This document shows positions 40,301-52,467 of a DNA stretch of 64,000 bases, in pieces (within the stretch, counting starts at the first letter, position 1; each line of letters begins with the position of its first letter). Under the pieces are notes generated by a model that saw only the letters and a list, made by a program, of their open reading frames with translations, was not told where the DNA came from and searched no databases. The DNA is taken from the NCBI GenBank assembly GCA_959347315.1, contig OY365807.1, positions 29,542,868 through 29,606,867 on the forward strand, in the 5' to 3' direction. This DNA comes from Bimastos eiseni. Taxonomy: Eukaryota; Annelida; Clitellata; Crassiclitellata; Lumbricidae. Position numbers and translations under genes: made by a program.

Positions 40301-43300
40301 TATCTAACTTTCATTTGCACATTTTGAAAATTGTCTTGTGCGTTCTCACAGACTGTTCGTCTTTACCATCTTGGATCGGTTGCACCATGCTGCAAATCTG
40401 AACCTATCAGGCGCATTAATATAAAATTATTTATTTATTTATTTATTTATTACAGAAATTTGATACCGCCCTTCTTCCAACATTTTTTGCTCAGAAGTGC
40501 ACACATACGCCTCGACCGCAATTGCAGTCTTAATGCTCAAAGTTCCTACACAGTGACTCCCCGGACAAGGGTCGAACCCACTAACTCAGCGTACATTGAA
40601 CGTCACGGGCTGACCGCTCTAACCGATCGGTGCTTGGATGTATTGGGTAACAATTACCGCAATATAGATTCCTAATTATGACACCAGTTCACCTCAACGG
40701 TCTCGAAGAGACTCGAATCGAAAATCTGCGCTGCACCAGAGAGTACTCGATAGCTAATTTCAGACTGTCCTAAGTTATACAAGTCTAGGTCTTTTAAATT
40801 GATTCGTTCAGCTAGTACTGGTGTTTCTTGTTCTAATCAGACACACAGGCCTACAATCTCCTACATGCATCCATGTACTCATAAACCGACTTCAGCACTA
40901 TTCACTCACCTACCTGCATGCCGTTAATTCTTAATCCAAAACAACCCAAAATCACCTCTTTGCAACCACCCAACCACCAGCAACTCCAATGATATCTTTC
41001 AATTAAACTACTGTAGACTTGGTTTAGCAGTTGCTTTCGATCCTTCCCTGATAACCAATACTTTAGATACTAGTTGCTTTGCTCTGCTTGATAATTCTTG
41101 CTTTGTTTGCTTCTTATCTCTGCTTTACTGTAATCAAAATTGTATGCAGCCGCATCTATCAGTCGATGTTATGATATCTAGGAGGTCGATCGGGGTTTCA
41201 GCTAACAAGATAACATCGTCTGCACGATTCTCACTTGATCAGACACAGATATCGCTTCCGTTCCTCTCCTCCTCCTCTCTCTCTTCCCCTCTCCTACTCC
41301 TCACTCCTCCTCCTCCTATCTCCTTCTCTTCTCTCCTCCTCCTATCTCCTCCTTCTCCACTCTACCTCTTCTCTCTTATCCTCCTCTGTCCTCATTCTCA
41401 CTTCTCCTCCTCTCTCTCTCATTCTTCTCTCTCCTTTCTCTCCTTACCCTGTATCCTCCTCTTCCTCCTCTCTCCTTCTTCATCTACATGTATCTACCTT
41501 TCCTCTTATCCTCCTTTTTTATCATCTCCTTCTTCTCCTCTCTCCTCCTCCTTTCTCCTTCCCTTCTATATTCATCCTCCTCTCTCCTCTCGCCTATCTT
41601 CTCTCTCCTCCTTCACCCTGTCTACTTCTCCCCTTATTCTCCGTTCGCATCATCCTCTTTCCTCCTCTCCCATTCTCCTTTCTTCTCCTCTTCTACCTTC
41701 TCCTGTCTCTCCACCTCATGTCTCATTCTTCTTTCTCCTCTTCCTCTCTAGTACTCCTCCTCTCTATTCCTCCACTCTACTCCTCCTCTCTTCTTCTCCT
41801 CCATTCACCTCCTCCTCCTCTCTCCTTGTCTCTCCTCTATTTTCTCCACGTCGCTCCTCTTCCCTTTTATCTTCCTCCTCTAGGTCTTGCGTATCAATTG
41901 CCTCCATCAGTTGGACAAGTAAGATAAATAAAACGTGTTTTTCTTCCAAATGATTCCTAATCTGTATTGTCGTCCCTTTCGATTTTTTCTTATATATATT
42001 TACCTGAACGAGACCAATCAGTGTCAGTATTCATTTCTCTACCGAATAATTGTAACCGCTAAATATTCGAACTAGGTTATAGAGATCGAAACGTTTTCAC
42101 AAGAATGTAACAATTTCAGACTGCAATGAAGCTCTGACTCTGAGATTTGAAATACAAATAAGATCAAAGTTGTTGAAATTTTAACTTAACGTCGAATGGT
42201 TTTTCGTCTAGTCTATTCCTCTGCCACAGTAGAAGCTAGTAGTAACATTTCTAGTGTGCAGTCATAGGAAAGTACCTTCACGGTTATCGCTTCCGCTCCT
42301 ATCCTCCTCCTCGTCCTCCTCCTCTTCCTCCACCTCCTCTTCCTCCTCTTCCTGTTTCTTCCCTTCTCCTCATCCTCACTCCTTGCTCCCGGTTACGGAG
42401 CAGGAAATGCTGTATATACCTCTTAAGAGACTTTGGTTATGGAAGTCATTTGAATTGTCTCAGTTAAGAAGCCTTGAGCATGAAGATTTGATATTTCCGA
42501 GCACCTCTTTATCCTTTTTGCCCACAGGACTTCACAATAACAATCTACTTGAACCAGTATTGGAGAGACGAGCGACTGGCGTTTTCGAGAAACCCGTCGG
42601 ATAACATGACTCTAACGGGTGACTTCGCTGAGAAGATCTGGGTCCCAGACACGTTCTTCGCAAACGACAAGCACTCGTTCTTGCATGACGTCACCGAAAA
42701 GAACAAAATGATTCGACTTCACGGAGACGGATCGATCGTCTACGGCATGAGGTGAGTACCATCGATGTCACGCGTGTCTGAGTATCGTAAATTTAACGAG
42801 GCGCTATATAAATGAATGGGTATTGATTTTCCTCTTCTAACTTCCCACCGCAGTTGCCATTTATAGGTTACTGAGGAAACAAGCGGAAAGATTGTCGAAC
42901 GTCAATGGAATTAGGTTTCCTTCCTAAATACGCTACACATATAGGCTGCTCTTAATTGAGTATTAGTTTTCCTACTGAGAGATTACGCGTCGTCATTTCT
43001 ATAGTTTGCCAATCCCTCGCATTCAAAGACGCATCACTCATTTTTTTCGTGAAAAGGTGCTGCGTCCTCGTGAAATCTAAGTCTCTCGTCAGAGGATGGG
43101 ACACTGTCACGTCACGAAACCTTGCAATTGGCTCTCTATTCGTCTTTATTAGGTCCATCATTATATATCGATGACCGAACGATTGCCTCTGCATGTCTCA
43201 CTTCACGATTTCAATTCTATGTAGTTTCTCCTGAAAATATGCACCATCTATGCATCCATGCCTACACCATGCGTCTGGCTGTTTGCACAGTCAAGTGATG

Positions 43301-46300
43301 TAGACAACTAGACATACAGACTGTCACCCGGACTATGGACATGTTAAATACTTCTTCACATGTAGTATTACCTGCAAAGAAGAGAAAGTTGAAGAGTGGC
43401 TAATATCAGACGATGTAAGTAAGAGTAGGCCTATGGACAGAAGATAAAAATGGTGAAGATGAGATGAGAGTTAATGCGAAGAGAGAAGAATAGAGGAGAG
43501 TAGAGTAGAGTGGAGTGGAGTGGAGGAGAGGATATGATAGGAGAGGAGACCAAGTAGAGTAGAGTAGAATATAGTAGAGTAAAATAGAGTGGAGAAGGGT
43601 AGAGTAGATTAGAGAGTAGCAGACCAGAGCAGAGAAGAGCAGAGAGGAGATGAGGAAAGGAAAGGAGACAAGAAACACCATGAAAGCGAAGTGAATACGA
43701 GCCGGAAAGAAGAGAGTGGAAAGCATGGAAATAAAAAGGACAAAACGACACAAGATCAAAGCGAAGACGACAACAGATGGATGAAAACGCTTGAGTCAGG
43801 AATGTGTGGCTGCAATGCAAAGAAGACACATCGTGCTACAAATACAGTCAGAAAAGCGTGAAACGTCTGTGAAACTAAGCGTCCATAAGCCTACTCTGTG
43901 ATCGTTGGACGCAGAAGAAAGGCGTGTCTATATTTGGAAGTCCATAACAGTCGACGAGGCTTCTTGCCTCCTCGAATCAAAGAACGCACGACTTGACGAC
44001 GACGATGACGATGATGACGACGACGAGTTCTTAAGAATCGCCTCCGATCAAATGACAACAACAACGAGAGAAAACAGTCAACGGTTGGTAACTGAGCGAC
44101 GACATATCACGATTCAGTAACTGCCAGGAGATATATAATTCGTGTGCTGACAGTCATTCACAGATGCTAGCAACGAGACAAAACAGACACATGGACACAC
44201 GCACGCACGTACACACACCGGCACGAGGACATACTCTGACGTGCTGCAGACGTATATAGAAGGACATGAGACTGACGCACAGTGACGTAGACTGTGCTGA
44301 CTATGGTGAGGCTGAGATGGAGATTGACATCGTAATCGGGTTAGAGAAATGCTGCTATGTGAGCGATTTTATAAGAGGTTATTACATCGGATTCGACGAC
44401 GCACAGCCAGAACGTAGCGACGGACGACGGGAAGGATTAGGAGAGGGATCGAGCGAGGGAGGAAAGAAGGAGGGAGGTAGGATGGGGGAATAAGAAGGGG
44501 CACGCAGACAGAGCAGGCGACATTAGCGACATCGACAGAGTAGAAGGCGCAGCAACAGAGGCGGCGCCTGTGACGAAGTGGAATTTCCGTAATTATGATA
44601 GGCGAACTGAGAGCGAACGACGGTGACTTAGCCAGAGGGATCACCAGATGGTACAGACACACGGGCAGAAAGAGTGGCAGGAAGACATACATGCAGACTG
44701 ACTGATAGACACACATAGATACCCGCGTAGATAGATGAGCGGAAGGACGGAGTAAGACGAACGGTTGGACACACGATAACAACCAGAAGGTCAATTATAT
44801 GCATATAGTCAGACATACAGATAGGCGAACGGACAAACAGACGAAGAGACAGACCGACGTACAAGGAAACAGACGAGTGTCGTAAATGGAACTCGTGCAG
44901 ACGGTCTGCTTCATGGCCTCCTTGACCTGCCAGTATGCCCATAATAATAATAATTATTGAGCCCATAATATTATATGGGTCTCAAAGTCTCTGACACGCT
45001 TCAGCGATCAACAAAACCTTACGTGAATTGTTATGAATTTTTGAATAAGCGGAATCGAATAACTAGTTCCCGTTTTAGAACAGACATTTTACATTCTGCC
45101 TCTCTCTGTGGCTCACTGCCCATCTCATTCTACCTCCATGCCTTGCTTGCTGCCACTCTCCCGATCTCCATGCCTCTCTCTATCTCCAACTTCTACGCGT
45201 CTGGTAGCCACTGGTTTATGGAGATTAGAGACACGGGAAATAAGCCAGTTAGAATAGCAAATGCTGGAAGAACATTATAAACCTAAAATCCTATAAGCAA
45301 ATAATCCACCTAAAGAACGATTGAACATATTAAAAGGTTGTCTGCGATCTGAAAGAAAATCCAACAGGTGCCGTCAAATGCCCAGAAGTGCCCATCGACT
45401 CCATCCAGATCGAAAATCTCATTCATATCCTTCATCATTAAATGGTATCAATGTAAAGAGCAAGAGACTGAATATTAAAGTTACTGGCAAAAACGATCTA
45501 TTTGCTTGAAGCATTGCATAGGGTGTTTTAGTCTCATGTTGCAGTGACTTTGTAAATATAATTTTCGACGACCAGCGATCGCATTCAAGTTTTTCACATG
45601 GATAGCAGTGCCGATGGTTCAAATACCTTAGTTAGTGAACGAAAATCTTTCCAAGCTGCACTCCTCGTTATATTCCCAGTCCTCCTATCCTTGTCGTTAA
45701 TTCGCAGTCCGATCACTATAATTATGATAAAACCGTTCCTGATCCGTCGTAGAGCACTCCTCCGGCTTTCCGTCACCTCATCGGTTAAAATTGCAATGCG
45801 CTATAACATCAATAGCTGTTTCGCCTTTCTAGAATAAAATTCCACAAGAATTACGACACATATCAGATCCTTCCGACGAAACAGGCAAAACATCATTTCT
45901 TGCCCCATCTCTTCACAGGTTTTTCACCCAGCACTAAAGATACTCTTCGGGAAATCCTGATTCCTCCTATTCCACCTTTCTCCTTCGCTGCTTCAATTCT
46001 AAACACCATCCAGCGTAGCCGTCTGACTGTCTGCTTGCCAGTATGACCCTTTTAGATCGTGACCTCTTGCCTATGGATTTTGTTTTGACTGAGCCTACTT
46101 GTATAAGCTGGTTCTTGCGACTTACTTCGAGGTCAGGATTGCGTCGGAGCATACGTGCAATGACGTCACGATGATGCAAAAAGCTATTAAGTAAATACGA
46201 AGACGTTGACGGTGGTCAGGTTCGGTGAACGAGCCTGAAACGTTTGGGTGGCAGATTTCCAGTAGAATGTTTGGTATGGAATGCGTTCGAGTTACGCGCG

Positions 46301-49300
46301 GAACAGATGCGGCTGAGGAGACCTATGATGCAAGAGTGCAAGACAAACCGATGCAATAAAAAATATCTATTGTTATCTACTTGATAAACTGTAGACGAAT
46401 ACAAAAGTCGTCATAACAAAGATTATAGAATGGATATAAACATATAGTTGGAATATAGTATATGGTATCCTCCTAGGCTACCTACGGTTAAACTGAGTTA
46501 ATTCAGACTATTCCTATGGGTCAACGGGTCACAATTTTACAGTCGTTAACCTTTGCATTCGTTTTTTAATCGAAAAATTGTTGTCTTTAATTTTTTAAAG
46601 GAACGGAATCCTAAGTTTCTACCAAATATCGAAGTCAGCGTGGGAACTGCAGCTGCATTCAAGAAGCTCAAACCTCAATCAAGAAGCTCAAAACTCAATC
46701 AAGAAACTAAAACCTCAATCAAGAAACTCAAACCTCGATCAAGAAATTCAAACCGCAATCAAGAAACTCAAAACTCACAAGAAATTCAAACCGCAATCAA
46801 GAAACTCAAAACTCAATCAAGAAACTAAAACCTCAATCAAGAAACTCAAATCTCAATCAGGAAACTCAAATCTCGTTCAAGATACTCAAATCTCAGTCAA
46901 GAAATTCAATCGTGTAGGTCGTCATGAGACGTTATAAAGTGCTTATAGCTCGTAAGGGCCTATAGGTTTAAGTGGCCATAAGTCGCTATAATCCATTCTA
47001 AGTCGTTATAAGTCCTTGTTCCTGTAATAACCAAAGTTATCTATCTCTCACTCTCTAGTGGCAATTTCTCCATGCCTATAAAGCATTTTCTACGTGTCTT
47101 CGCTTGGCCTGGGTCGACAGCATCTCTTGTTAAGCATATCGACGGACATAACACTCCGCTATAATTGGTCATCGCATAGAGTAATCATATGTTCGATTCA
47201 ACTCAATCTTTATTGGTCCATAATAATCAAATGCATTTATGGATGGAATCTTAACAAGCATTAGCAAGAGGGAGGTGGAGAGAACTGGTTGGTACAAGCT
47301 GTGTAGAACATTTAGCATTCGATTCAATTCGACTTAAGCTTTTTGATCAGCAATTTCTGACATCAACGGACACATAAGCCTACATGCAGTTTCATTGCGA
47401 TTCTATAGTTGATCCAGAAAGTCAGCAGAGCCTGAGATCGAAAGATAGACGGAGAAAATAACTACTAATTCAGGTTTCTGGTAAATTGAGCTATCGATGA
47501 GCACTTAACATTAATCATCTCTTCTGCTTCGACACGAGACCATGCACTCAGAGTTATAACAGCTGATCGTCTCAATTGGTCGATTGGTTTCACGGCCTGG
47601 CTATCAGTTCTGACGGTATATCTATGCTTCTATCCTCACGAGGAGACGTTGTCCTCCATTAACACGTCTTCGTCCATCGTCCTTACGTACATTCCTCCAT
47701 TCGTTCACGCATTCGTTTAAGATGTATAATAGCGATCGACTGTAACTGTAGTTCTGTTGGCTGTTGAGTCGTGGCTCTACATCGCTCGTCCTAAGAAACG
47801 CTTTTGCTTTGGAGGCGTTGCACTAAATCAGATGTTTGTCCTATTCTCTTTGCACAGGTTTACCACGACGTTGACGTGTCTCATGGACCTACACAACTAT
47901 CCACTAGACGTCCAGAACTGCTCCGTGGAAATCGAGAGCTGTAAGTAGATGCACGCTGGAATCATCGCCATTATCATTATAATGTGGGAGGGTTAATGGA
48001 AAAGCAGGGATATCACGTACCACAGAGGATGAGGAACTCGGAGAAGAGGGTGGTTGGAAAAGTTAAAAGAGGATCGGGAATAAGGAGGAGTTGATGAGGA
48101 AGTAGAATAAGACAGGTAATAAGAAGCAATGGACACAAGAATATAGGATGAGGGAAGCAGAATTATCAATGAAGGAGATCATGGAAGAAAAAGATCAAGG
48201 AGATAAATAAAATAATAGAATAAGAGGATGACGAAACCTAGGAGTTGAAGCACGTTGCTCAGAAAGAGGAAATGCAAGCAGAGAAGTATATACGAAGTAT
48301 TTTAAAAAGTAGAAGGCATATTAATACGTATATAGGACCGGACAATCGAAGTAACCGTTTAAACGTGAAAGAGGACGAGGGTTGGAGAAGAAAGAGGAAG
48401 AGATCGAGGAGGAAGTAGGGCAACACTGGTGCTGAGTCAATAGTAGGTATAAATCCTCTAGAGTTACAAAGATGATTAATACTCCTCGACGTTCTTATGC
48501 TTGTATTTACTCGCGCTGTCTTCAAATGGGTTTATGACAATTGGGAACAATGGGTATTTGGCGAAATATTACCGCATTGTCACAGAGCAGATAAATCTCG
48601 GTGTGTTTAAGCTTTGACGATATTGTCGAGTCCTCGACCAGTGACGTTCAGTCACAGCCCTAGAAAGCCTACAAAACACAGGTTTCCTAAACATCGACAA
48701 CAAAGAAGTTCAAAGGTGTCGCTTAATAAATTCAACAGATACCGATGAAGGTCGGTATCGCATAAGGAGCAAGTAAGAAAAATCTCATCTGACGTCAAAG
48801 GCGGCTCCTGGACTATCTGGGGTCTGTGGCATTAACCGATCTAATATTGGTGAGGGTTCATCGCTGATTTTCCATAAAACTAGCGAAGGTTACCTATATA
48901 TTAGAGTTTTTATTCCAAAAAGTCATGATAAAACCGAGCAACTAAAAATAGCTGGTCATCAACAATGACATAAAAATATAATGAAACTTTATGAAAACAA
49001 CAACAACAAAGGACTATCAAGAACATGGCCCAGGGTGACTGAAGACGCATCCAAAACCCTAGATGATGTGAATATCAGCAACACATGGGGGAAGCAAAAC
49101 ATACATTAAAATAGCGAGGAAAGTCCTTTGAAAGTGATCGACCTACTTTGCTTAATTAAGTCAGAATCGAAATAAATAGTAACACAAAAATTCGTTTTAA
49201 ACGAACTGACACTAGGAGTAGACGACGTCGATTCGTTCTCAGTGTGCCGACAGTTTATCTCGCGACACTTAATCGCGCAACACGTAAACAACGACACTTA

Positions 49301-52300
49301 ATCTCGACGAAACTTAATCTCGCTACACTAAATCTCGCGACATATAATTGCGCGACACTTAATCTCGCTTTAAAGAACTTAGTTCAACTAGGCTCGGTTT
49401 TCTTATGCATATTTATTCTAGGAGTTTAGCACATAAACGGAATGAAATGCACTGTCAAATAAAAGCTGGATTGATTGAGAGAGTTATATTTCACTAGAAG
49501 CCGGATTGATGATAATATGTAGGTTTTAGCGGTTGCGTAAATGATGAAAAGATCTTTATTATTTTAAAAAAGAAGGTAGATGAATGAAAAAATTCTTTTT
49601 ATCATTCCAGCCTCCATTTAATTATCGTTCTTTTCAAAAGCCTTGCTCTCAGTTTAGCATTTTTTATCGATCCAGCATCTAGTTAAACAGATCCTTTTTA
49701 TCATTTTTTCTACTATTTTAAAAGAATTATAGTTAAATCAAATGTTGTCATCATTCCCGCATCCATTGAAACCGCAGTCTTGTCAATAATGCGGCTTCGA
49801 GTTAAACATAATTATTTGTCACCACATAAATTAATAATGGTAGGCCTGCAAACTAGTTATGATTTGAGTTAAGTGTCGCTTGATTATAAGTCACGAGATC
49901 TTACGTTTCGCGAGATTAAAATGTCGTCGAGATTAAAGTGTCGCGAGATTAAGTGTCTTCGAGAATAAGTGTCGCTGTTTAAGTGTCGCGCGATTAAATG
50001 TCATAATTGTCATGTAACCACCATAAAATAAAGCATTCGGCATATTTATCCGAAATAGTTTAAATACTACTGATGATTATAAACAGGATAGCTTTCGATG
50101 TTCACTGATTCACTGCCATTAGTTCACTGGCGCATGGCGGTGTCTGACCAGCCGTAGTTACAATCCCTTCTCGAGACATCCTAATGACACGTGAGATGAC
50201 ACAGAGTTTTCGGTTACGCTCTTGCCTCCACACTATGGCTCCAAATCCGGAAATAGCATCTTGGACTACGTCAGTCGAATGACTGTGCTATGAATATTTG
50301 GCTCTGTATACGACCAAATAGATCTATAACGACGTACATATTTAATGTACCACTTCCACTTTGCAAGTCGGCAAACGTGCTTTTCTCGCATACGAAGGGA
50401 TTATTCTGAAAATTGCTTACATGTATGATTGTATGTCGGTGGCTTTGGTCTACGAAGGCTATAAATTATTTATCTATAGCTACGTAGGTTATTGTACAAC
50501 CTCCCCTCACTTCCGTCGCTGTATCAACTCTAAACACCACCAACCTTAACCGTCTGAATGCCTGTCTGACCCTTTGAATCTTGACTTCCATGATCAGATT
50601 TTGATTTGATTAATCGCCTGTGAATAACCTGGTTCCTGCATCTTCGCTTTTATAGCCGCTGTAGGAATTCTAGATTACGATTACCGTGCCCTATGCACCT
50701 TACCAGACACCGCTCTAAAGACAGAACTTTCCATACACACCACGCCCATACACGTCGTCTATTTTTAAGCAATGTGATCATAACATAAGGCCTACATAAT
50801 ATATATGTCAATGCGCAAAGGTATGGTGTAGTGCATACTGCACACGCGTGAATGTGTTCATACGGAATGCGGATGATTGGGTCTCGTGTTTCCATCGATT
50901 TGTCGGCCATACATGCCCTTCCATCAAGGCCATAATGCCCCCATCCAGTCCATACATGCCCTCTCCTCCCTTCAGTCGGTGTCGTCCCTCGTCTCCTGCT
51001 CCTCATGTAGACGACGACGACGACGACGGCATCTAGTGTTGCCTAAGTATATTTATTCTGGATTGAAGGTTTGGTCGTCTTGATTAGACGGAGCCACGAA
51101 CACAGACAACGCAGCATCGGATGAGTACAGAGGCATATCCATGCACACATACACGATGCACGGAGAGGGCAAGAGACATTAAGACAGGGCAGAAACGGAC
51201 GCAGAGGGAGGCAGAGATACTGATACGGAACACTTCGATCCGAGTCGTAACTCGTGAAAGCAAAATTGAATCATTCAAGAAAGTAAGTAAACACGGCAGT
51301 GGCCCAGTGCTGGAGCTAAAGGAGTGGCCGACCGAGTCGGTCGTTCACACGTGACTGCACCTAGTGTTCAGATCTAAGCAACCAATTTATTGCGACAATA
51401 TTATCAGCTGAGTTAAGCTAGAGTTCTGTCGCAAACATTGAATCATGTTCCTCACATGGAAATGAAACTAACGTAATTTATCTGGAAGCCCTCTCCGGCG
51501 GATAAGAAAATACAACCAATTTTACTCGTATTTTGGGGGCCCGAAGGCCATACGGTATACTCTGCACACTGCTTAGGGCCCGCAATATCCTAAGGCCAGT
51601 ACTGGACTTATCAAGGATGTCACGTGTGTAGGCAATCGTTTTTGTCTTCACTCCTTGGTGCAATTATTCGTGATTGGAAAGACCCAATTCTCACCGGAAT
51701 ATTTCCTGAATCAGATAAGATAACTACTAATACCCCAAAGGTCTGAAGTTCTGCTGATCTAAGAAGTCCTGCTAAATTTAAACCATTTTAGGTACGGCCG
51801 GGTGTCGGCAAAGAGATTTTTATCACCTCAGAGAAGACAAGGCGGTCTAAAATCTTTCTCTTTACACTCTCCAGTTCAGTCCTTAATCTGGTCGTTGTCA
51901 TATCTCGAGATAACACCTTGCAAAGGATGTACAGTGGTATGATCTGCACGGCTGCAGTGACGTAGTTTCCTTCGTCTCGTGACGTAATTTCCTTTATCTC
52001 GTGACGTCGTTTACTTTGTCTCGTGGGCATTGGCGTCCCACAAGAAGACCGTACGTTGCATGTCGACCACGAAAAAGGTTCATATGAATATGATTTTATT
52101 TTTATTATAGCTCGATGCTGCTGCAATTATACTGATGCATTAAACGCTCTGTCAAACATGGAAGCGATGGAAGGGGGAAGGACTGGAAAACGTATGAGAT
52201 AGACTCATATTCATCGGAGGCTTTGTTGCGCCATTAAATGAGAATGCAATGACAATCTATCCTGGAAGAAGCACACACGCACACATACACGCATATAGGC

Positions 52301-52372
52301 ATATATATATATAAATACATAATTATATAAGGATATGTATAGACATATATGTAGAGAGAGAGAGAGAAAGAG

Positions 52373-52467
<95 letters not shown>

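Noticed and set aside
41144..41953. 269- and 230-codon Ser/Leu/Pro-rich open frames
   Set aside because: Products of a polypyrimidine tract that lacks A and so lacks stops.
43406..43829. Minus-strand Ser/Leu/Tyr-rich open frames
   Set aside because: Complement of a GAGTA polypurine tract; compositional artefact.
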